From contig CAKPNG010000042.1 of NCBI GenBank assembly GCA_934168325.1, forward strand, positions 1-11,185: DNA of 11,185 nt. The letters run 5' to 3'. Shown here one piece after another: positions 6,520-11,185 of this stretch. The DNA comes from an uncultured Bacilli bacterium (lineage in GTDB: Bacteria; Bacillota_I; Bacilli_A; RFN20; CAG-826). Both the position numbers and the translations under genes were made by a program. The notes under the pieces are model-generated. The model had not been told where the DNA came from and made no database searches. It was given only the letters and a program-made list of their open reading frames with translations. Every line of letters begins with the position of its first letter. Position 1 is the stretch's first letter.

Positions 6520-7165
6520 AAACTTTACCGTTTTTGATTCTAATAATCATATCATTATTAAAATCTATTAATTGCTCATTATGTGTAACGAAAATAACAA
6601 GATGATTATTGCTATAATTTCTTATATATTTTAGTAATATTGAACCATTTACAGGATCCAAAGCACCAGTAGGTTCATCACAAAATAAAATATTTGGTTC
6701 ATGCATTATGGAACGAACAAATGAAATGCGCTGTTTTTCTCCACCACTTAAAGTATCAATTAAACTATTCGCTTTATTACCTAAGCCAACTTCATTAAGC
6801 AATTTTAAAGTTTTTTCATGTTTTATCTCATGTATTTCTTCAAAAATTACTAAATTTTCTAAAACTGTAAGATTATCTAATAAGTTGTAATTTTGAAATA
6901 AAATCCCTATATTTTTCTTTCTATAATTTAAAAGATCGTTATTACTTGATTTATATAAATCTTTATTATCATAAAATACTGACCCACTAGTTGGTCTTAA
7001 TAGTGATTCTAATATATTAAGAAAAGTAGTTTTTCCTGAACCACTTTTACCTAACATAAAAACTATTCCATTAATTGGAAATTCTATTGTAACGTTATTT
7101 AAAATAACGACATTATTGCCATTATCAATTTCGTAATGTTTAGATAAATTTTCGACTCGAAGCAT
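6500..7165 (-). CDS. ABC transporter ATP-binding protein (MacB/LolD-like)
   Basis: This 221-residue stand-alone ATPase would energise the permease encoded directly after it. All catalytic elements are present: Walker A GKSGSGKTT 39-47, Q-loop Gln91, signature LSGGE 139-143, Walker B ILFCDEP 159-165, D-loop GALD 167-170, H-loop His195. Spacing is almost identical to that in the ATPase domain of the fused third gene, consistent with the two pairing head to tail at the membrane. It closely resembles the LolD/MacB/FtsE subfamily that serves FtsX-type permeases. The start has AGGAAA at 7171-7176. It is the first gene of the operon, 55 bp after fhs and on the same strand. No convincing independent promoter is seen, so read-through from fhs is possible. 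Confidence 0.93.
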   Translation of the reverse strand: MLRVENLSKHYEIDNGNNVVILNNVTIEFPINGIVFMLGKSGSGKTTFLNILESLLRPTSGSVFYDNKDLYKSSNNDLLNYRKKNIGILFQNYNLLDNLTVLENLVIFEEIHEIKHEKTLKLLNEVGLGNKANSLIDTLSGGEKQRISFVRSIMHEPNILFCDEPTGALDPVNGSILLKYIRNYSNNHLVIFVTHNEQLIDFNNDMIIRIKNGKVYEKKNF

Positions 7166-7174
7166 TATAGTTTC

Positions 7175-7194
7175 CTATAATACAAGTCGTATAG
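7175..7194. promoter_or_regulatory. Imperfect palindrome between fhs and the ABC operon
   Basis: CTATAATAC and GTATAG, with a five-base centre, form an inverted repeat with one bulged base. It lies just upstream of the ribosome-binding site of the first ABC gene. It could be an operator, an attenuating hairpin or chance in AT-rich DNA. It contains a TATTAT on the minus strand, but that is too close to the start codon to be a convincing -10 box. Confidence 0.25.
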
Positions 7195-7220
7195 AATTAA
7201 TAATAATTAGGGGGTTAAAA

Positions 7221-8822
7221 TTACATTTTTGTTGCTGCAGGAACTTTTGGAAGACCTGGCATAGTTAATATATCACCACAATAGCAGACAATAAAACCTG
7301 CTCCATTAGATAATTTAACATCCTTAATTTTAACAATAAAATCTCTAGGAGTGTTCAATAATTTAGGATCATCTGAAAAACTTAAAGGTGTCTTTGCCAT
7401 ACAAATAGGTAAATTGCTTCTCCCAAGTTTATTAATTTTTTCGATATTTTCTAAAGCTAAATCAGATAATTCAATACCATCAGCATGATAAATATCCTTG
7501 CAGATCTTGGATATTTTTTCAGAAATTGATAAATCACAATCATAAATTGGACTAAATGAAGAACGTTTTGTCTCCAAAGTTTCTAATACTTTTTTAGCTA
7601 AATCAATAGAACCTTCTCCACCATTTAAAAACCCATCACAGAAAGCATAAGGGAAATTATGTTCTTTACAAAGTTTAATCAAAGTATCAACTTCATTTTG
7701 TGTATCATTATAAAAATGATTGATAGCTACTACAATAGGTAAACCATATTTTTTTAAATTATAATAATGTTGTTCTAAATTTTTAAAACCTTCAGTTAAA
7801 GCTTCAATGTTTTCTTGATTTAAATTATTATAATCTTCCCCACCATGTAATTTTAGTGCTCTAATAGTAGCGACTAAAACTGCAGCACTAGGTTTTAAAT
7901 TACCTACTCTACATTTTATATCTAAGAATTTTTCTGCACCTAAATCTGCAGCAAATCCAGCTTCAGTTATTACAATAGGAGCCATTTTTAAAGCTAATTT
8001 GGTAGCTATTAAACTAGAGCAACCATGAGCAATATTTGCAAAAGGTCCACCATGAATTATACAAGGATTATTCTCTTGAGTTTGAACTAAATTAGGTTTT
8101 AATGCATCTTTCATTAAAAGCATGATTGCATTAGTAATATTTAATTGCTTTAAATATACAGGATTATTATCAAAATCATAAGCAATGATAATATTATTTA
8201 CTCTTTCTTTAAAATCTTCTTTATCTTTACTAATACATAAAATAGCCATCAATTCACTAGCTACAGTAATTTCAAAATGATCTATTCTTTGAACGCCATT
8301 TTTTTCACCAAGACCTATTTCAATAGTTCTTAGCTCACGATCATTCATATCAATAGCTCTTTTCCATAAAACCATATTAGGATTAATATTAAGTTCATTT
8401 CCTTGATAAATATGATTATCAATTACTGCACTAATTAAATTAATTGAACTAGTTAAAGCGTGCATATCACCAGTAAAATGTAAGTTTATATCTTGACTAG
8501 GTTCAACAGTAACTTTTCCACCACCAGTAGCACCGCCTTTTAATCCAAATACTGGACCTAAAGATGGTTCTCTAAGGCAAACTAAGCTTTTAACTCCTAA
8601 TTTATTCAATCCTTCATTAAGAGCAATAGACATTGTAGTTTTTCCTTCACCTGCTTTAGTAGGTGTAATTGCAGTAACTAAAACTAATTTACCATCTTCG
8701 TTATCTTTTACAACATCAAAAAAAGAATCATTAATTTTTGCTTTATATTGACCATAAAATTCGAGATACTTCTTATCAATATTTAATTTTTTTGCAACAT
8801 CTTCAATCTTTTTTAAGCGCAT
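7221..8822 (-). CDS. fhs: Formate-tetrahydrofolate ligase
   Basis: This cytosolic enzyme makes 10-formyltetrahydrofolate from formate, tetrahydrofolate and ATP, feeding one-carbon units to purine synthesis and initiator-tRNA formylation. Signatures are clear along the 533 residues: ATP loop TPTKAGEGKTT 53-63, EPSLGPVFGLKGGATGGG 85-102, and DINLHFTGDMHAL 111-123. The C-terminal GDILTMPGLPKVPAA is typical of the family end. It is slightly shorter than the roughly 556 residues usual for the family, with no sign of truncation. The ATG has AGAGG at 8831-8835. A promoter sits in the short gap behind the WYL regulator gene, so it is probably transcribed alone or with the ABC genes downstream. No folD or other folate gene is in the window. 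Confidence 0.97.
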   Translation of the reverse strand: MRLKKIEDVAKKLNIDKKYLEFYGQYKAKINDSFFDVVKDNEDGKLVLVTAITPTKAGEGKTTMSIALNEGLNKLGVKSLVCLREPSLGPVFGLKGGATGGGKVTVEPSQDINLHFTGDMHALTSSINLISAVIDNHIYQGNELNINPNMVLWKRAIDMNDRELRTIEIGLGEKNGVQRIDHFEITVASELMAILCISKDKEDFKERVNNIIIAYDFDNNPVYLKQLNITNAIMLLMKDALKPNLVQTQENNPCIIHGGPFANIAHGCSSLIATKLALKMAPIVITEAGFAADLGAEKFLDIKCRVGNLKPSAAVLVATIRALKLHGGEDYNNLNQENIEALTEGFKNLEQHYYNLKKYGLPIVVAINHFYNDTQNEVDTLIKLCKEHNFPYAFCDGFLNGGEGSIDLAKKVLETLETKRSSFSPIYDCDLSISEKISKICKDIYHADGIELSDLALENIEKINKLGRSNLPICMAKTPLSFSDDPKLLNTPRDFIVKIKDVKLSNGAGFIVCYCGDILTMPGLPKVPAATKM

Positions 8823-8853
8823 AATATTATCCTCTATATTTAATTATATAATT

Positions 8854-8881
8854 ATTATACTTTAAAAAAATAATAGAGCAA
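8854..8881 (-). promoter_or_regulatory. Promoter of fhs
   Basis: On the minus strand TTGCTC (complement of 8876-8881) and a perfect TATAAT (complement of 8854-8859) are 16 bases apart. The predicted start at about 8847 leaves a 25-base leader containing AGAGG. The -35 box begins four bases after the stop codon of the WYL gene. Confidence 0.6.
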
Positions 8882-8885
8882 ACAC

Positions 8886-9875
8886 TTACTGATTATATCT
8901 TTGCGCTTGTTTGTTATAAAAATCTTTTAGCCTTTCTAATAAATGATTAGGTTCGATTAAGGTAAAATTATCACCATATTGTATTAGCCAATAAAATAGT
9001 GAATTTTCATCACATCTAACGCTAAAATAAAGCTTATCATCTTTCTTAAAAATAGTTCCATTATCACTAAACCAATCTTTAATAAATAAGATAGAATCAG
9101 GTGTATTTATTAAAATTAAAGCATCAACAGCCTTTCCATTAAATAAATATATGCGGTCTTTTAAAAACTTATGAATATTAAAATTATCATCACTAGTTAC
9201 TTGTTTAATATCTTTATAAACCCACTTTTCTTCTATATTAATATTTATCATATAATCAACACGATAAACACTAATTGCTGCATATTTTTCTCTATAATTG
9301 CAAATTAAATAATATCTTCCAAAATTATTAACTAAATAATAAGGAGAAACTATGTATCTAAAACCACCATTTCGACAAATAGGTTCTCCATTATCATCAT
9401 AAGTTAAATATTGAAAAGAAATTCTTTTTTTAGTTTTAATTCCTTCTTCAATAATGTTTATGTTATAAAAAATAGAGTTATTATTAGTTCTAGTTATTTC
9501 ATCAGTTTTATAAAGATGATCATAATCTTTTCTATCATAAACACTAAAAGTAGAGTTAATTTTTTTAATTAAAGCAGAGGCTTGTTTAGATGTGATTGCT
9601 TGACTAGAATAAATAGCATCATTTAAAAACTTTGCTTCAGTTAAATCAAATAATCTAGAATATAAACTAACTCCATTTCTTGTTTTTATGATGTCATATC
9701 CAAGTTCAATTAATAAATCAATCGAATAAGCAATACTTTTTCTTTCAAATTCTAATCCGTAGATAGAATATATTTTATCTATTATGTCTTGATGTGTTAA
9801 AAAATGTGATTCATCAGAATATTCTGACAAAACTTTTAAAACTAATATAATTGAACTTTTTTTATTATCAATCAT
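8886..9875 (-). CDS. WYL-domain transcriptional regulator
   Basis: This 329-residue regulator has a DeoR/HTH_11-like winged helix at about 8-72 (helices around THQDIIDKIY and ERKSIAYSIDLLIELGY, then a wing at TRNGVSLYS). A linker leads to a WYL domain at about 138-215, with ISFQYL, SPYYLVNNFGRYYLICNY (the WYL-equivalent stretch) and the conserved Arg in VYRVDYM (205). A WCX-like C-terminal extension spans about 245-322. WYL domains bind ligands, including nucleic-acid species in some members, and control DNA binding of the attached helix. The start ATG overlaps the stop of a 58-codon gene as ATGA, implying translational coupling; only AGAAG lies directly ahead. An operator-like palindrome upstream of the pair suggests autoregulation. 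Regulated genes are unknown. Confidence 0.9.
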   Translation of the reverse strand: MIDNKKSSIILVLKVLSEYSDESHFLTHQDIIDKIYSIYGLEFERKSIAYSIDLLIELGYDIIKTRNGVSLYSRLFDLTEAKFLNDAIYSSQAITSKQASALIKKINSTFSVYDRKDYDHLYKTDEITRTNNNSIFYNINIIEEGIKTKKRISFQYLTYDDNGEPICRNGGFRYIVSPYYLVNNFGRYYLICNYREKYAAISVYRVDYMININIEEKWVYKDIKQVTSDDNFNIHKFLKDRIYLFNGKAVDALILINTPDSILFIKDWFSDNGTIFKKDDKLYFSVRCDENSLFYWLIQYGDNFTLIEPNHLLERLKDFYNKQAQRYNQ

Positions 9876-10048
9876 CTTCTATTTTGTGCCCTCACTTCAA
9901 CATTGAAATAATTAAAAATTGTATGTCTCATTCTATTTTTAGCAACTTGATTAGCATAATCTATCGTACCATAAATTGTTTCTCTAAAATAATCTACATT
10001 GTTATTAAAAGAATCTTCATCCAAATAATATTTAATTTCAATCTCCAT
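9872..10048 (-). CDS. Small 58-residue protein co-translated with the WYL regulator
   Basis: This short gene is supported by architecture rather than homology. A strong ribosome-binding site AAGGAGAG (10055-10062) sits six bases before ATG 10048-10046, and its TGA overlaps the ATG of the WYL regulator as ATGA. The product begins MEIEIKYYLDEDSF. It continues as probable helix (FRETIYGTIDYANQVAKNRMRH would be mixed-charge and amphipathic) and ends in an arginine-rich tail. It has no signal peptide, membrane segment or cysteine, so it is likely cytosolic. I do not recognise a family. The arrangement suggests a partner, cofactor or antitoxin-like modulator of the regulator, but that is inference. 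The opposite strand carries an open frame with no ribosome-binding site. Confidence 0.8.
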   Translation of the reverse strand: MEIEIKYYLDEDSFNNNVDYFRETIYGTIDYANQVAKNRMRHTIFNYFNVEVRAQNRR

Positions 10049-10069
10049 AAGTAACTCTCCTTATGGATA

Positions 10070-10105
10070 ATTCTATATAACTTAATGTCCTTAAAATGGG
10101 ACATT
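10070..10105 (-). promoter_or_regulatory. Operator-like palindrome and tentative promoter of the small-gene/WYL operon
   Basis: AATGTCC (10084-10090) and GGACATT (10099-10105) form a perfect 7-bp inverted repeat with an 8-base centre, the size of a dimeric helix-turn-helix site. On the minus strand a TAGAAT -10 box (complement of 10070-10075) follows with no good -35 box. The palindrome occupies the -35 position, as expected for an activator site or a blocking repressor. No T run follows in either direction, so it is not a terminator. Confidence 0.4.
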
Positions 10106-10122
10106 GCAATCAATTTTTGCAA
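10104..10122. repeat. Paired TTGCAA boxes
   Basis: The self-complementary hexamer TTGCAA occurs at 10104-10109 and 10117-10122, with centres 13 bases apart. It abuts the AATGTCC palindrome in the gap between glk and the small gene. It may form a weak hairpin behind glk or be part of a composite control region. No clear glk terminator is otherwise visible. Confidence 0.25.
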
Positions 10123-10145
10123 TATAATATATCTTATATTAAGTT

Positions 10146-11102
10146 TTAGAAATCTAATAAATGAGCAGCACCTATAATTCCTGCATCGTTAGTTAATTTA
10201 GCAGTAACAATTTCAACTTTTGGTGTATTTTTATATCCATAATGATATTTTTCACAATAATTAATTATTTTATTAATAAAATAATCTTTTTGATTAGAAA
10301 TACCACCACCAATAATAATAGTTTGAGGCCTAAATACATTACAAATATTTAAAATTCCTTCTCCTAAATATTTTACATATGTATCAACAACTTCATTAGC
10401 TGCTTTATCACCTTTTTTTGAACATTCAAATGAAGTTAAGCCAGTTACTTTATTAATATCATTACCACAATATTCCCACATTAAAGAATCATTATTTTCC
10501 ATCATTATTTCTTTAGTTAATCTTAATAAAGCAGTAGCACTTGCATAAGCTTCAAAGCATCCTTTTCTTCCACAAGTACATGGTAATCCATCAACTACCA
10601 ATACAAAGTGTCCAAGTTCAGCACCTTTTCCTTCGTTACCTTCATATAATTTATTATCAATAACGATTCCACCACCAACACCAGTTCCTAAAGTAAGTAA
10701 AATAGCATCTTTTTTGCCTTTTGCTGCACCAAATTTTTGTTCTGCTAAACAAGCAACATTAGCATCATTAGACATATAAAAATCGAATCCATAATCCTTT
10801 AATTTTTCTTTAATATTAAAAGGATATTCTAAATCTAAATTATTAGCATAAGTTAAAGATCCAGTTTTATTATCAACTATTCCAGGAATAGCTACACCAA
10901 TTGCTTTAATCTTTAAATCATTTTCCTTACTATATGCAATTAATTCATCTATTAATTCACGCATATATTTGATAAAACTAATTCCTTTATCTCCAGATGG
11001 TGTAGGTCTAGTTGATTTATATAAAATATTACCTTCTTTATCAACTAATCCTGCTTTTATACTCATACCACCAATGTCAAAACCTATGTGTACTACTTTC
11101 AT
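10146..11102 (-). CDS. glk: ROK-family glucokinase
   Basis: This cytosolic sugar kinase most likely phosphorylates glucose to glucose 6-phosphate with ATP, feeding glycolysis. The 318-residue protein has the complete ROK set: phosphate loop DIGGMSIKAG 9-18, PGIVD 73-77, SNDANVACLAE 111-121 with the catalytic base Asp113, LTLGTGVGGGIV 137-148, AELGH 161-165, and the zinc site CTCGRKGCFE 175-184 (Cys175, Cys177, Cys182 with His165). GGGIS 265-269 lies in the second ATP-binding segment. There is no N-terminal helix-turn-helix, so it is a kinase and not a ROK repressor. Glucose specificity is the usual assignment, but N-acetylmannosamine or fructose kinase cannot be excluded from sequence alone. 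AGAGG (11110-11114) precedes the ATG. A promoter bracketed by a 9-bp inverted repeat lies upstream. Confidence 0.93.
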   Translation of the reverse strand: MKVVHIGFDIGGMSIKAGLVDKEGNILYKSTRPTPSGDKGISFIKYMRELIDELIAYSKENDLKIKAIGVAIPGIVDNKTGSLTYANNLDLEYPFNIKEKLKDYGFDFYMSNDANVACLAEQKFGAAKGKKDAILLTLGTGVGGGIVIDNKLYEGNEGKGAELGHFVLVVDGLPCTCGRKGCFEAYASATALLRLTKEIMMENNDSLMWEYCGNDINKVTGLTSFECSKKGDKAANEVVDTYVKYLGEGILNICNVFRPQTIIIGGGISNQKDYFINKIINYCEKYHYGYKNTPKVEIVTAKLTNDAGIIGAAHLLDF

Positions 11103-11128
11103 ATTTAAACCTCTCGTATAGTAGTAAA

Positions 11129-11166
11129 TGTATAAAACAGCAATTTGATCATTTGAAGTTTTATAC
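11129..11166 (-). promoter_or_regulatory. glk promoter bracketed by a 9-bp inverted repeat
   Basis: On the minus strand TTCAAA (complement of 11152-11157) and TATACA (complement of 11129-11134) are 17 bases apart and would give a leader of about 20 bases. Perfect inverted arms lie at 11130-11138 (GTATAAAAC) and 11158-11166 (GTTTTATAC). One covers the -10 box and the other abuts the -35 box. A second possible promoter, TTGCTG-N17-TATACG, would start too close to the ribosome-binding site. Confidence 0.4.
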
Positions 11167-11185
11167 CTAACAGCCCTACTAAAAC

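Noticed and set aside
6708..6890. Plus-strand open frame within the stand-alone ATPase gene
   Set aside because: It is the same type of antisense shadow over the signature region, with the same CFSPPLK residues as the shadow in the other ATPase gene.
9851..10054. Plus-strand open frame of about 67 codons opposite the small gene
   Set aside because: It starts at a TTG with no ribosome-binding site and is antisense to a minus-strand frame that has a strong ribosome-binding site and an ATGA coupling.
10084..10105. AATGTCC/GGACATT as a terminator of glk
   Set aside because: No T run follows the stem on the minus strand. It fits an operator better.
1..11185. CRISPR array, prophage or toxin-antitoxin module
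   Set aside because: No regularly spaced repeats, phage structural genes, integrase or recognisable toxin were seen. The small gene paired with a regulator does not by itself make a toxin-antitoxin system.

Overview
This is an AT-rich stretch of low-GC Gram-positive chromosome. Shine-Dalgarno sites (AGAGG, AAGGAGAG, GAGG), sigma-A-like promoters, tryptophan encoded by TGG and an apparent TGA stop point to the standard bacterial code. Overall it resembles a Bacillota or Mollicutes-like gut lineage (Acholeplasma-, RF39- or Erysipelotrichales-like). That placement is inference, because no rRNA or unambiguous marker is present.

Left edge (1-423): a 3' thioredoxin fragment lacking its start and CxxC half is joined near 258-265 to about 260 bp that looks like the end of an insertion sequence. 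That end has a minus-strand terminator-like hairpin near its outer edge, repeated TAGCACAA boxes, a promoter and a good ribosome-binding site in front of a broken 10-codon ORF. Next come a tRNA-Gly(TCC) with its own promoter and terminator (467-641) and rdgB (737-1327), encoding XTP/dITP pyrophosphatase. rdgB converges on, and overlaps by 11 bp, an unrecognised membrane protein with an N-terminal zinc ribbon (1317-2267, minus) whose best promoter predicts a nearly leaderless mRNA.

Centre (2395-7165, minus): a compact three-gene ABC operon, read in the order ATPase, FtsX-like permease, then ATPase-permease fusion. Together it supplies two intact ATPase domains and two four-helix permeases with very unequal external domains (about 250 and 510 residues). 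This is the composition of one heterodimeric MacB/LolCDE-type (type VII) transporter, with one half split and the other fused. Substrate unknown.

Right side (7221-11102, minus): fhs (formate-tetrahydrofolate ligase) with its own promoter; a WYL-domain regulator; a 58-codon gene that overlaps the regulator by ATGA and has an excellent ribosome-binding site; and a ROK-family glucokinase. Two operator-like inverted repeats stand out. AATGTCC-N8-GGACATT lies upstream of the small gene and regulator. GTATAAAAC-N19-GTTTTATAC brackets the likely glk promoter.

The best candidates for something undescribed are the small-protein/WYL pair with its palindrome and the asymmetric ABC transporter. The remaining genes are ordinary housekeeping functions: nucleotide-pool sanitation, one-carbon metabolism and glycolytic entry.
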